A stretch of 64,000 nt of DNA from Lasioglossum baleicum (GCF_051020765.1 NC_134941.1:12524001-12588000), one strand, 5' to 3'. Positions 32,161 through 45,467 are shown, counted from the stretch's first letter. Notes: generated by a model from the letters alone, not told the origin. A program made the numbers and translations.

Positions 32161-32361
32161 CGCGGTGTACTTCGCGTTTAAAGAAGTGTTCCCGCGTGTG
32201 TCCCTTTCTCTCGAGATTGAGAGAAGTTAAAAAGAAAGAGAAAAGTGAAACGTGCGTGCAACCGCCAAAAACGTTCAAACGATTCCGTATCGTCGCATGA
32301 TCCTGTGGGAATACGTCGCATTCGAATCCGCATATTTCGGAACCCGGGGCTAGGACTACTA

Positions 32362-32376
32362 GCGACGTCACGTCGC
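32362..32376. promoter_or_regulatory. Palindromic GCGACGT-C-ACGTCGC element
   Basis: A perfect 7-bp inverted repeat with a one-base centre contains ACGTCA, a CRE/bZIP-like half site. It lies between the E-box cluster and the candidate 5' exon. Confidence 0.4.
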
Positions 32377-32439
32377 CGGTGAAGGTGACTCGTAAGAAGA
32401 AGACAGGTGTGGAGAGGGGGAAGCTCCTTAGAAAACCGG

Positions 32440-34313
32440 AGCCGATTTCAAACAATATTTCGCCGGTTGCGCCGGCGGCGCGGCGAAAGTCACCAGAAAT
32501 TCAAGTCCGGAACATCGGCGGACGAGTATGAGAACGGCCGATGTCACGCCGGTGGCGCGATCGCGCATGCGCGCGGCTTACACTTGACGGGCTCAAAAAA
32601 TCAATGACCCCGCTCTCTGTCGTGGGCTCCGGTGTTTCGCGTCATTATTATTTACAGGCCGATAAAGTTTCGTTGCAGCCGATCTTTTCAGCGATCGTTC
32701 GCTAGAGTAGGATCGAGGAACCGCGGTGGCGATCAGCGTGCACGAGAGATCCGTGGAACGAAAAATCTCAAGCGGACAAGGAGCGAGGAGGACAGGATCG
32801 AGGAAAATGGACGGTGAGGGTGCAGCCCCGGTGGCGGCGCTGGTGTAACACGGCCGAATAGCGGTACGGTGAAACCAGCCGAGCAAGCTGCTCGGCTCGG
32901 CTCGCCTCGGCTTCGGCTCGCCGCTTCAGTTCGTGTCCTCTCGCTGCACACGACGGACGTGGTTCGAGCTCGGTGTCGCGCGTCTCGCGTTCTCTGTTAC
33001 CGAAAGGGAGAGAGAGATAGACGGACAGAGAGAACAACATAGAGAAGAGAGGAGGTAGAGGAGAACTATCGCAAAGCTCGGTGGTCGAACTAGCACACAC
33101 GAGCCTTGCCTCTCGATTACGGTGGTTCCCGCGTGCGCGAAACGCGACGGACTCTACTGTGCCGCGTCGAATTCGAACAGCAAGAAAGAAAGAGAGCCGA
33201 GTTTTCAAACCGAATAAAACCGAGAACCCGTATTATAACCGGAGGGACGCGTGTCTCGCGATAACGACGCACGAGGTCGTAGTGTTCCCCGGCGGCCGGT
33301 CTGCGATCGAGTTTCGTTTCAGTGACTTGTGTGTTACAACGAGAGAAAGAGATATATAGCACGTAAGAGGCGAGCGAAAGAGAGCTAGATAGAAAGAAAG
33401 AAAGAGTATATACATATATATACACACATATATATATATATATAAAGCGTATAGTAAAAGTACAAGTGGGGTGAACAGAGTGCGGGAATCTGCATCGTGC
33501 GACGATCCACGGCCGCGGCGCGTTACCGTTCCCGTTCCCGATAATCGAGCGATCGATTCGGAGAGGAACGCTCTCTCTGCCACGGTGAATCTTCGGCACG
33601 GCGAGAAAGGGACCGAGGACGACCACGGTGGGAACGAGATATATACCGTGCGAGGGAAAAAGAGAGATACACACGAGAACGGCGGGAGGGAGATACACAC
33701 GAATACACAGACGAAAGAGAGAAAGCGTACATCGGTATAGCCGTCGCAGCCCCGCGGTGCACCGTCCTCTCCGTCCACCTTTCGCGTTGCCGCGAGTGCA
33801 CGGGATAAAATGGCGCTTGCTTTCCTCCGTGTGCCTCTATCGACCGTGACAAACAATCCGACGACGAATTCGCGTCGACGCCACTCGCCGCGACGTTTTT
33901 AAGCGGCTGAACATTTTTCGCGGCACCGTTTTTCCCCCCTTTTTCACACACCGACACCCTCCTCTCCTTTCCCTCCTCCCCACCCCCTCTATCTCTATCC
34001 CCCCGTCTCCCACCACCAACACCCCTCGACGGTGTGTTTGCTACCCGTTGTTTCTATCGTTTGCTGCGTTCTTTTTGTCCGCGAATCGAAGCATCGCGAT
34101 ATACACGCACACATACACTACATACATACGAAACGACGTGGATACGTGCAACATATACACACGGGGGTTATAGGTACCCTGGAAGAAACAAGATTTTGTG
34201 TGATCTCGCCCCCTTCGCGCAGTGGAGTGGAATTTTCGAAGCTGGAAACGGATTGGAGTTCTGCGACCGAATCGGATTCGAGTTCCCGGAAGGCGGACCC
34301 GCTACCAGACAGG
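32440..34313 (+). promoter_or_regulatory. CpG-rich candidate promoter and 5' exon (+ strand)
   Basis: The block is CpG-rich, then strongly purine-rich (GAGA runs) from about 32.9 to 33.75 kb, as in many long insect 5' UTRs. An ATG in good context (GAAAATGG, 32807) is followed four bases later by a consensus donor GTGAGG at 32815, so a tiny coding first exon is possible. A second donor-like site, CAG|GTAAAT, is at about 34313. Open frames here are low-complexity and unconvincing. Without transcript data the extent is uncertain. Confidence 0.4.
33391..33445. repeat. Compound GAAA/TA/CA microsatellite
   Basis: AAAG units are followed by TATACA and (TA)n runs. Confidence 0.85.
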
Positions 34314-34319
34314 TAAATA

Positions 34320-35790
34320 CGATACACCTACCTTTCGATCTTCCGTCGAGAATCGTTTCTCGCACGGGTAATTAGAAACACCGAGAACCGGGTGATCGGG
34401 ATGGGCGTATTAATGTATTAATCGAATCGCTGTTAGTTTTGGTATTTGCTGTGTTCTCAATCTTCTGGAGGAAATCCACGGAATTGTACACCGAGCGGCG
34501 AGTCGAATCCAGTTAGGTTTTATGCTCGGAATACGGTGCACCTAGTTTTCCATCATCTACGATACGTTCGTAGAACACGTAATTGTATGCACGCAGCTGT
34601 ACTAACTGCGCGCGGGTAATCTAGAGGGTGGTTACTGTAGGATACCGAGTGAAATTTAGTTACCCTTGATCAACGGTCTCTTGGTCGCGATATTCTCCAG
34701 TCTCGATCTTTGATGTTAAATCGTTCCTCGAACACGAAATTATTCTCCGGTGACCGTTGATTTGCCAACGGGTACAGCAAATCCAGTTATTTTTTTCAGT
34801 TCGAGGTACGATGCACCTAGTTTTCAATCTTCCATAGAGAATCGTTCCTAGAACACGTAATTATACGCACGCAGGGTACAGCGTGCTAGCGAGTACTAAG
34901 TGCACGGGGGTAATTTAGAGGGTGGTTACCATGGCGTATTGAGAATAGCGAGTGAAATTTCGCTACTTTTGATCAATGGTTTGTGGTACACGTACGTATG
35001 TACGCGCGCGGGCCTCGATCTTTTATGGAGAATTGTTTCTCGAACGAGTAATTACACACACGCAGCTGACTTATACTAGCGGGTAATCAAGAGAGGGTGG
35101 TTGACTGGTTGCGGCGAGTCCGGCTAGTAGCGAATAAAATCACTCTTCTTTTGATTAACGATCCACGATACGATGCACCGACGTTTGCAGTCTTTCGTTG
35201 AGGATAATTCCTCGAAAACGTAATTATGTACACGCAGCTAGTTTACCCGCGGGTATTAACCTCGTCACAAATGATTTGTCCGCTTAAGTATGTCTGCAAA
35301 TGATTCGACGTGATTCACTGGTACAATATAGCAGCGTATAATTTGATCCACGACCGGTACGAATATAATCCCGATGCCGCTGCTAAAATCGACAGAAGTT
35401 CATATTCGACATGCGAGAGAAAGAGAGAGAGAGGTAAAACCGAAGCGAGAATAAAGACTAGGACTCGACAGCTAGGATCTAGTTACGTTTAATTGACGGT
35501 TAATAGTACGGTACACCTAGTTTTCGATCTTTTATAGAGGACTGTTCCTCGAACACCGTAATTATACACACGCAGCTAGCACGCTCGCCGAGTACATACC
35601 GGGTACGCGCGGGTTAATTAAGAGGGGTTGATTTCGCTAGCACGTCTGGGCGAATAGCGAACAAAATCTAGCTCCTTGTGATCGACGATTTGCGCCACCG
35701 TTTCTCGGGGTAGATCGCGGTCCGTCGACCCCGGGGCTTATTGTTTACAAGGGGTTGTTTCCACCGTGTATTATTGAGGCTCGGCAGGGT
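34320..35790. repeat. Strongly diverged tandem array (about 170-280 bp units)
   Basis: A block of the form CACCTAG-TTTTC-ATCTT-TATAGAG-AATTGTTCCTCGAACACG-TAATTA-ACACACGCAGCTA recurs, with the CGTAATT landmark at about 34366 (degraded), 34578, 34856, 35046, 35219 and 35557. Each block is followed by GGGTAAT and often GAGAGGGTGGTT. Spacings are about 212, 278, 190, 173 and 338. Units differ by many substitutions and indels, so the array is old. It lies just right of the candidate 5' exon, probably in an intron. Confidence 0.7.
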
Positions 35791-36519
35791 TTTCGCGGCT
35801 GCTCGAAAACGCCAACACAAGCTGGTTCACTCGCGGGTATTAACCCTTTAGCCACCACCGTTGTGGCAAGTCGACGAATGAATTTTCGGCGCACCATATT
35901 TTCGATGAAGCTGCAACTCCTCGGCTACCTCGCGTTGTTGGTTGTTCTTTTATTTTATAAAGGACTGCTTATATATATTATCTTTTCTTTCTCTCTTTCT
36001 TCTTCACGCCCAAATTTCAATACAAGCGGGATGGGTCCGCGTACCTGTAGCATTAGTTTTTGTTGTTTCTACGAGGACGACCGTCCTCGGTCAGTAAATA
36101 CGCGCAAATTCTTCGTCTACGACTGCAGTGTGTCATTCGACAAGTAAAGACGTGCCTTCCTTGTTCAAATAATGTATATCAAAGTGAAATATATTGTGTA
36201 TGTTTGTTTCAAATGCCCTAAACTAATACGCATATCCTTTTGTTAATCCTCCCGAGGTGATAGACGCAATACTCTGCAACCTTCGTACCGCTGTAGACCA
36301 TTATAAAACCATTACTAGCTTCTCGACACTGTATAAATCAGCAGTGTATTGTATTTATATCCCCCGGCATTAGATTCTTCTATTCGTCCATTCTCAAGGT
36401 TTGGCTGTTTCCAGTAATCCAATTAGGCACAATACCGTTTGCCATAAACGCATAAAATACCCGGACAGTTCCCGTAAAAGGGATTGTTCGGTCGCGGGCC
36501 AATTTGGGAGTGCAATAAC
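35791..36519. other. Spacer between repeat copies
   Basis: No exon is recognised. A short frame at 35905 begins like a signal peptide (MKLQLLGYLALLVVLL) but lacks any supported continuation. Part of the segment (GCGGGTATTAACCC near 35838) resembles array unit ends. Confidence 0.4.
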
Positions 36520-36805
36520 CCTAAGTCGAGGTACACTAGCATCGTTAGCCGGGTACATCGGCGCGCATCTGCGTCGAGTCGAGCCGTGTCGAAAGGGTTG
36601 GCTACGCTCGGCGTAATCAAGAGGGATGATAAACCTGCCAGCGAATAACCAAAGCGATTATCGCGGGGCAACGGGTAAAAACGAGCTGCGCGTAATCAAC
36701 GATTTGCGCCACCGTTCCTCGGGTTGGTGTTGCCCCCGACCAGCGGCAGGGGGTTATTGTTTACGCGGGGTGGTTTTTACGATCGCGCGGCGAATCGCGG
36801 CTTTT
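36520..36805. repeat. Displaced copy of the 34.3-35.8 kb repeat
   Basis: CAACGATTTGCGCCACCGTTCC at about 36698, followed by TTATTGTTTACGCGGGGTGG, matches GACGATTTGCGCCACCGTTTC at about 35686 followed by TTATTGTTTACAAGGGGTTG, about 1010 bp apart. An upstream AGGTACACTAG at 36530 resembles the CACCTAG start of the array units. Confidence 0.6.
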
Positions 36806-37235
36806 TCATAGCCGGGGTAACAGCAGCGCACCGTCTTGATCACGATAAATCTGCTACGCCGGGTATCCGCGCGAGGCAGCGACGGAGAAAATGTTCGTTT
36901 TCCGTTCGTTATCCGGCGGCTTACGACACCGGAGATATTAACGATCCCAGTGAAAGGCATTGATTCGTCGAACCTCAGACTGCGCCGTGTCAGGAGCGTG
37001 GATTCCGTCCGAACAGGTTTGCCGTTTTACCCGCGTTACCTTCCCCGTCCCCGTAACACAACGCTCTTCTCGCCGTCGAATATTCGCAATCTGCGCGTTC
37101 TTTCGAGTCTCTCGCGACTCTTGGGCCGCGCGCTGTGCTACGCGAGAGCGAGCGTGCATGCATGCGAAATCCCCCCCGGTTCTTTTTCCAGCTGTATTGA
37201 ATTTTTGCGAAACGATATTACGACTCGTCGATTCT

Positions 37236-37254
37236 CCCTCTCTCTCTCTCTCTC
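37236..37254. repeat. (CT)n microsatellite
   Basis: A perfect CT run. Confidence 0.85.
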
Positions 37255-40200
37255 ACACTCTACTCTTCGCGAGACGGGGTTCCGTGCTCTTGAGAAACAT
37301 TCCCAGGTCCCCGTTGTCGTTGTCGTCGAGCGTGTTCCCCGCTCCGAACGAGTCCCCGTCCATCTACGACACTGAATAGAGTAATTAATGGAGGCGAGGG
37401 TACACGCTGGAATTTATCGTTGAAAACAGCGTAAATTGAAACGGGAATCGCCGCGGAATCTACCCGAACGCCGCGCCGGCCGGCTAGCAGTTAACTGGCC
37501 TGTTAATAAAATATATTCCGCGAAACGCGATACGCATCGATTACATACACTGCGCGCTCCTTTTTATTGGATAATAAAGCTGGACGCGGATCAAAGCGCG
37601 CGAGAACGGTGATCGAGCGCGCTCGTTTGATCACCGATTCGTTCCGGGGGACGAAAAAAACACCGAAATTCCTGCTCGCCCGGAACAGAGAAGGGACTTT
37701 TCGATTTGCTCTCGGACCTTGGACGGTTTTTTTCATTGCGGCGCGGTAAGCGACGATTCCGTAATCATGCAAATAAATTCCGGGCTTCACCGAGAGACGG
37801 GGGGTCGCGGGATATATATATTTGAAAGTCCGGATGACGAACACACACGTATACAGACGCGGCAACGCTAAGCCGGCCGATGCGATGTGTACACAGGTAA
37901 CGCGTGTATGCACAGTCGGCTGAGAGAGCACACACGCGCTTTCGCACGCGCCTAAACGTGCCAAACGCGCGGTGCGCCGAGCCGGTGCGGTTCGAGGACT
38001 ATGGCAGCCGAGTCTCGCTCGATCACCGACGAGAGAACCTCCCCTCCCCTCCCGGATAGCTTGCATACGTGTACTACTCGGAAAATGACAGGCCATCGGC
38101 GGAGAGCCGGCGTGTTTGAGCTCGCCTCTTCGTGCAAATATTTTGCACCGGCAAACACTAGCCACGAACGATCTAGCCCTCCTAGAAGAACCCGGGAAGA
38201 CGTTAGCGTCCCGTCATGAACGGGATTTCCTCGTGGATCCTGGGATCATCCTGATCCCCCTTACTATCTCCATTCGTTAACCTTCTGACAAGGGGACCGA
38301 TATTTTTGCTGCTCGATCGCGTACCACCTGCTGAGCCTTCGTCTCTCGGGCGCAGAAGTTTGCTCTTGTTAACAACAGGCTGCCGTCACGGATTATCTGC
38401 GGTCACTTTCATTTTTTTTTGTGACGTTAGCAGGTCCTTGTGTATCTTAAATTGTTCTTACATTACGAGATAAATGCAGAAGCGCTGCCGGGAGATGAAG
38501 GTCGATCGCGTCGCAATTTTCTGGATCATTGCAAAAGCCCTTGAATCAACCGCGCCATGGGAAACGGTTCGGCGAAGGTTTGTCGTCTCCTGTAGACGCA
38601 ATCCGTTGCCATTGTCGGCGGGAACAAGATACCTTTAGGAAACGTTTCCCGGGTCTCGAAAGGGAATAGTTGATCGGCCTGGGCAGGATAGAGGACACAG
38701 GTTAGGCTAGGGGAATGAATTTTCCGAGGGCCGGTCGTCACGAATGGCAGTTTCGAGGTAGTCGATCGGTATCGCGGTTGCAGTGTCGTGGCCAGGTAGA
38801 ATGGTAACTTTACGACGGGCAGCGGCGGTCGGGTGAAAAAAAGGCAGCAACCCTGGCGCCTTTCTACCTGTTGGCACACAGGTAGCTTCTGGTCCGCGGC
38901 TCGCCTAAGCCCCGGTTTATCGAGTCTCTTCTCGGACGTGACGGAAATTGGAGAAATCCTGGTTTTCCGGCCATCTCGGGGGATAGAAAGACAACACCGG
39001 TTGTCGTACGAATGGTCTAATTAACGATTCCGAGAGACTTTCGTCGATGCTCGTGGGATTTCGGGATTGTCGCAGCGATGGTGTCTCGGAGCTAGGTTCT
39101 CTCTCGGAGCTCGGCTCGCATAATCTGGGAATGGAGCGTTCGAGTGGAGAGGAACGCCGGAGAGCGCGAGTAATTTAATACTGGGATCGATGAGTCTTCG
39201 TCGTTAGAGCTTAATTTCATTTTCCAGCGTGCGAGCGCTCGCCGGAGACATTCATAGCGATTAGCCTCGATTCGGAGTTCCGTCTGAAAGCCGCTGATTC
39301 GTGCTATAGAATTTCTCTCGCCGTCTTCGTCTTTCTTTCTACCTGCCGTCATTGTTCCTTCTTTCGCATGCTAGTCGCGAGGAAACGGATCTCCGGCGTT
39401 TGTCTCCGAGACACCTCTTTCTCCGTCTTTCGTCAGATCTGTCCGATAATCGGCGAACCGTTACACACCAGGCTCTCATGTATATGCTCTGGGAGCGCTT
39501 CGCGTTTGCTTCGAGAGCCACTCTTCACGGTAAATGATGTTAGAGACGGAAACAGACGAGAACTCGGTATCCTTGTTGCCACTCTCGGGTGGCCCGAGCA
39601 GGTGGTATTTCGTTGTTCTCCGTTTTAACGGATCTAAGATAGTTACCTCGAACGATAATCTCTGCCCACGTTTGCCTCGATACAGATCGTAATCGTTCGT
39701 TAAATTTTTCCTGAATCCCGTTTATCGTCAAAGATTATCTATCCCGTTCGCTGTCTCGGAGTCTTTAGGCGTGGTTTAATTGCTCCTGATGCTAAAGCAG
39801 CTCTGGAATAGTGCCCGGAGGAGCAATCTCTGTCCACATTTAGCCTCGTTCTCCGAGAACGTACAGCTGTAAAGATCGTAATGATTCACGGAGATCAACG
39901 CCACGGACCGCAATAAAATTTTGGTGCGGAGTGTTTTCGGTAGGCGTGGTCTGGCAGCTCTCGCTTTCGACGGAGCCAGGACAGTGCCCCAGAGGGCAAC
40001 GAGCCCTGTCCGGGGCGGGTCGAGCGGGGCGTTTCTCGAGGATAGCAATCTGCTGCCGGTATCGAGAGGATTCGAGCGATTAATTATGATCGGCGGTGTT
40101 ATTAGAGGCGCGGGTAGAGCCGGCGCGGCTCGGTGCGCTTATCGATTGGCGCGCGTGTGTGCACGCGTGTCGAGCCCGTCGTTAGATACGCCGCGATTCA

Positions 40201-40430
40201 GAGACCGTGGCGTTCTGCGCATACTGGCGCGTAATTGCATCGTGAAAGTGTTACAAAGCGATTCACGTCGGCCCTGTGGAAACGCGTCGCTCGATCGACC
40301 GGCCTCGCCGCGCGCTCCGCTCCTCGTAGCCAGACCCGTGGAAATAGTGAAAGTAGTGCAACCACCTGGCTCGTCCTTTGAAAACCACTTGTACCCTGCG
40401 TCGTACCCACCTTTGCTCTCTCTTCTTCTT

Positions 40431-40456
40431 TTCTCTCTCTCTCTCTCTCTCTTTCT
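40431..40456. repeat. (CT)n microsatellite
   Basis: A CT run preceded by TTCTTCTT. Confidence 0.85.
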
Positions 40457-41910
40457 TGTAGCGACGCGGTGATTTTCTTTGGCCGGCCGTGATCGAGTTA
40501 CGCTTACAAAGCGATCCAACTCTTTACATTCCCGTGCTCTCCGCCAAGCTGTGCTCGCCTTCTCGTCTTCTCGGCGTGTATGCTCTTCCGATCATGTGTA
40601 CACCGTGTTGCCTTTTTGTTCTGCCTGGGAACTGTTAACGGGACGCGGCTCTCCTCCTGCTCTCTCCCTCTTTCTTTCTCTCTCTCTGCCGAGGTTTCCC
40701 CCAAATTGGAGCGGAAACCCGAGGGGTACACCCATCGTGTTCCGCGACCCTAGACAGACCGGCGCACCTTCTGAAACTTTAGGAAACAACAACGACCCGA
40801 CCCGTCCATCGTCGACAGGTCGATTCGAATCTCGTTCCACGTTTCCAACGACGCGACGCGACGGGGGCGACAGGTCCCCTTCCTCGCTAATCTCCGGCGT
40901 CGATCTAGGATCTAGACTTACCTGTGGGTCCCATGCGCGCACTTACCGGACCCCCGTTGTACACGCTCATCTTCTTCCTCTTCTCGGGATATTATTATAC
41001 TATTCGCAAGGTCGCGTTTTGACCCGGACCGGCACGACCCGGGCTGCACCGGAGATACCAAGACAGATATCGCCGATAAGATCGCCATTTCCGCGCTCCG
41101 TGGAAATTCAATTTGAAGCCGCCCGAAGGGGCCTGTCCTTCCTCCTTCAACCTTCCCCCGCCTCTCCTACGTTCGTTTTTCCCGAACTTATCTATTCGGC
41201 CTCGTCCGGCTCTCTCGCGTGGAATCGATATCGCATCTGTATTCAAAAGTTTCGCGATTGGCTCGCGAGCGACGCCGACGGTTGCCCTATTCCCCGTCTA
41301 TTCACTCGAGCAGATTACAGCCGTGCAGAGCTCTCCGGCACACGTGTAAGCGCCTCTCGCTACCGGAATCCTTAATGAAGCCCCGCTGATTTCCATACCC
41401 GCGAGAAGATTCGGATCGGGCCGGTCGCGCGCTCGCGAAGGCGGCCCCGGGAATTAATAATTCCGCAACGCGGTGAATTAATAAACCGTTGATTACGCTC
41501 CCCGGGCCGTAACCGCGGCAGATAGACTTTCATTTGTCGCCGCGAACATATTAGTCACGATACCATCTCGCAGGATTCGAATGTAATACCGTTCGAGATT
41601 CCCGCGCGCGAGGAAAGGTGCTCGTTCCGCGAAGACGTTTCTCCTTTGGCCGATGCGTATCAAATTTCACTTGGCGCGAGCGAGCGTTGCTCGGGAAAAA
41701 GCGACGTGGGCCCGTGGCATTATTAATTCCGTCCCGAACGAGAGAAAAAAGAAAATAATACGCGAACCGGCAAAGTACCCGCGCCGCAAATCGCGAGAAA
41801 CGGTCTTGCGCAATTTCATTTACATAGGGATTTTTATTTCACCGGTTAGCCGGGTGAGAGGAGGCTGCGTGAATCTTTATTGGCCCGTACGACCTGTCGC
41901 TCGTGCTATC

Positions 41911-41940
41911 CTCTCTCCTCTCCTCTCCTCTCCTCTCTCT
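41911..41940. repeat. (CCTCT)n microsatellite
   Basis: Five-base CCTCT units are repeated about five times. Confidence 0.85.
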
Positions 41941-44900
41941 GTCTCGACTGTGAGAAAATCCGAGGCGACGACGGTCTCCGCGAACGTGAAACCGAATCGA
42001 GCCGGGGCTCGAATAGGCGCGAGTTGCCGGAAGAACAAACAGCCAACGATAACAATTAACGAGCGGAGTGCAACGCGTTGCGAAACGCCTGCTGCCGGTG
42101 CTATATGCATGCTGCGGATACTCCGGGTATCGCCTGGTTTCAGGGTGAAAGGTCTCCCGACCCAGTTATCTAGCAGACGTTCCCGACATAGAAGAGGATT
42201 TTATCGGTCGGTTAAATTTAGAGAGACGGACAGGATCGTTGGGAATTTATGAGAAGCTTATCGAGGCCACTCGTCGTTGATCTTTATTCGCAAGGCATCG
42301 AAAGTCGTTCCGATCGATTATCGAGTCGACGAGTCCACTTTTGCTCCAGTTACGACGGGCTTTTTTGCCCGCGGAAAAACTTATCGGCGACGACGACGAC
42401 AGCCTCGCATAAATTGGTGAACGCAGACGCATCCGGGGAATTTATTACGATGCTATCGGACGGCGATGATAGCGTCTCTCTCTCTCTCTGCTCTCTATTT
42501 AGTCGATAACGAGATTGATTAAAATCTCTCCACGGTCGATTAACATCGTCGTTTTCGTCATTGTCGACGGCGCAGTGAGAATTATCCTAGTCTCTCTCGC
42601 CTCGCCTCATGAATTTTCCGGCCCCGAGGATAAACGACGATTCATTGTGTCCACGTGGCGGCGAACCGGGACACGTCGATCGTCCACGTGTCGCTTTGAT
42701 AGCCGATCAAAGATGTCGCTCAGACGCCGGATTACCGATTATAGGGATCCGCTCTTCCTTGGAAACGGGACGATGGATCCTGTTAAATCGGTTTGCTTAA
42801 CCCTCGCGCGCTCCCAGGAAATCGTTCCACAAAAGATCCTCAGGTGATGTTTCACTGAAAATGAATAATGCATCGCATGGGGATGCATTCCTTCGTTTCT
42901 GATTTATTTGTTGTACTAATACCACGCAGTAGGCATCAACAGAATCGGAGAAATATCCCACAGTGTCGTAGGATCTCCATTATTCGATCACGTTTCCCAT
43001 ATAACCGTGGGGGCCCAACAATTAAAAATACATATCTCTTCACTATAAGCGTGGGCGACTCTAATACAAGTCGCGTCGCCGAAAACACCTTCGAAACTAT
43101 CAGATAACTATGTCTTTCATAAACCTCGACCTGCAGCGATCACAAAAGCTCGTCGGAATGAAAGCGGTACAATCGAGCTGACTCCCTCGTAAGTGTTCGG
43201 ATACGCGAGGCTCCAGAAACAGAAACGTGTACATACGAGAATTAAGTCCTTCCTGCCGGAGGCACCGCCGATTATGCACCGCATTATTATTATAATGCAG
43301 CGCAGGAAAGGGGAAGCGGCCAGCAGCAGGTAAGGGACGTTTTTGTGTCGGCTGAAAAAGCGTTCGACTCGGAGACTCTTTTCCCTGTCCTTTTGTTCGA
43401 CGGAGTCCTCGATCTTCCCGATGATAGTTGCAAATCGATTTTTCCCGTAGAAAACAACCCTCTCGTTAGTATCGTACTTCGTACTCTCGACGTTCGTTCT
43501 TTTTTCGTTGGTTGCAACCTCTCGGCTGCGAATCGCGGAGAGGCACCAGCTGCTAATTCGGAATTTAAAGTATAATGTTCGCGATGTTCATTGTTTCGGG
43601 TGGATGGCTTGGCGCACACGTCGGCGAATCGGCGGAACAATGCCAGTAATTGCCAGGATTTCGGTCGGCCGCGATTATGCTCCGGTACAGAGAGCACACG
43701 GGAGATGGAAAGAGAGAGAGGAAGAGAGTAGAGAGAGAGCAGAGCAGAGAGGAGGGCAAGGCAGGGCAGGCAGGCGGCCGAGTCGGTCGCTCGATGGATT
43801 CGAGTTTATTTTCTCGTTGACAGGGCGAGCGTGAATGGAGATTCGCCTTATATTCGGTGCTCGAGTTTCATGGGAATCTGGCCAATGGCCGTGCCCCTCT
43901 CCCCCCCGCGCCTTTCTTGCACAGGCGTGCAGTTAGCGATGTACATATGGCTGCGTTTTTTCGTTTTCATTCGAGGGACCATTTTTTTGGGAAGTGGGCG
44001 TACCTCTTTCCGGTTTTCGGACCATTGTGTTCCGCCCTGTTTGATTCTTCTTCTTCGTCCTGCTGCTCCTCCTCTTCTTCTTTTCCTCTTTTTCCATCTC
44101 CTTCATCGTAGTCGTCCTCTTCTTCTTCTGCTCCATCGTCGTCTTCTTCTTGCACTCGCCAAGAATGTACCCGAACTGGTATGCGTGGCTGCGTGTGTGC
44201 TCTGCGGGCTCGCGCGTGCACGCTCGCTCTCTCTCCGCAGCGCACACGTGTGCTACGAGAAGAGCGGAGCTCGGTTTCTTGTAAATCGGTTCCGCGGCTC
44301 GCCTCGTCCGCCAGCTAGTTAGAATAATTGATAATTAATATCTCGGTGGCCGAGCCCCCGTATCTTACTCGCGTTTCAAACCGTGTTCTCCCGAGACATG
44401 CGACCGTCGATACGCGTTCACGATCCAGCCGACGCGTGCTCGTCGACGATCCACCGTAACGACCTGCGTCCGCTTATGCTACGCGAGGACCAGATAACGG
44501 TCGAGCAAGCTGGGAACAAGGCTTCAACCTTTGCGCTCGACTGTCTCAGCTAAGGCACCGCTGAGAATTCCTGCGTTACTGAATGTCTTTAATAGATTGC
44601 TACATGTTCGAGTGTTAATTTCTTGCAAAATATTGCACGGAAACCGAACGTAGAACAGCAAAGGGCCATGATAGAGGCACCATCAGCGGCAAGGGCCATT
44701 AGGAGAGCTGGACGGAAGCTCGAAGGGACGGTCGCCGGCCATCGTTTCGCTCGTCACCTGGGAGAGTGGCTCGAGATACGTAGGAGATTCGTCGACGCCA
44801 ACGACGACGAGAGAGAGAGAGCGTAGCCCCGCGCGCTCTCTGGTCGGCCAATTTCATTCGAAAAAGCCGTAAAGTACAGGTTAGGTTGGCCCGGTCGAAA

Positions 44901-45448
44901 GAAAGGCTCGCTCGCATTGTGGCTCGAGACAAAGGGACATTTTTTGTGCGCGATCAAAGGAACGACGAAAGAGAGAGGGAGAGAAAGAGGAAAGACCCTT
45001 TTACGTGGTCTGTATCGAGCGAGTTCTCTCTACTTGGCTTCGACACGCTCGAATTAATGATTTCCTCATCCGCGAGCATTACTTTTTCCCCCCGCCCGAC
45101 CACCCCCGGGCACCACCAAGCCGAGAACCGATGCGGCCTCCGAGAGCGGTACACAGTACGCCTAATTATTTTTCCGTGCCTCTGTTCCACGAGGTTCGTC
45201 GGGACGCTTCGGGTTCCGCCACTCCAAGCCGTTTCGAAACCGACGAAAAATATATCTGTGAACCTCGAAATTACACGCGGAGCCTTCGTTCAATTGGCCT
45301 TTGCGTGGAAAAGCTGGCGGTGCTGGTCCGGCATGCTCTTTCTTATCGAACTTCGTGCACGGAAACGTTCAGATTTTTGTAGAGACTTGGAAAATATAAA
45401 AGCATATTCAACTCGTTTTAATCGTTAAAAGGAGAATTGTTTTATTAC

Positions 45449-45467
45449 GCATAAAATCCGCGGTCTA
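45449..45467. mobile_element. Solo MITE terminal repeat
   Basis: GCATAAAATCCGCGGTCTA differs by one base from the right end of the 30838-31038 element. A clear partner end was not found; TAGAGACTTGG at about 45378 is a weak candidate. Confidence 0.5.

Larger units (their letters stand above)
36806..43259. other. No recognised exon; GC-rich presumed intron or intergenic DNA
   Basis: There are CT microsatellites at 37236-37254, 40431-40456 and 41911-41940, and a hairpin at 37607-37636. A TTTCTTGTAG acceptor-like site follows the 40431 CT tract, but the open frame behind it (40479-41375) is low-complexity Arg/Ser/Pro without a domain. Confidence 0.4.

Noticed and set aside
35905..36147. Signal-peptide-like start MKLQLLGYLALLVVLL
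   Set aside because: Lies beside repeat-array sequence, continues into simple sequence, and has no cysteine pattern or splice support.
40479..41375. 298-codon frame after a CT tract and acceptor-like site
   Set aside because: Low-complexity translation with no domain and no supported upstream donor; kept only as possible non-coding exon sequence.
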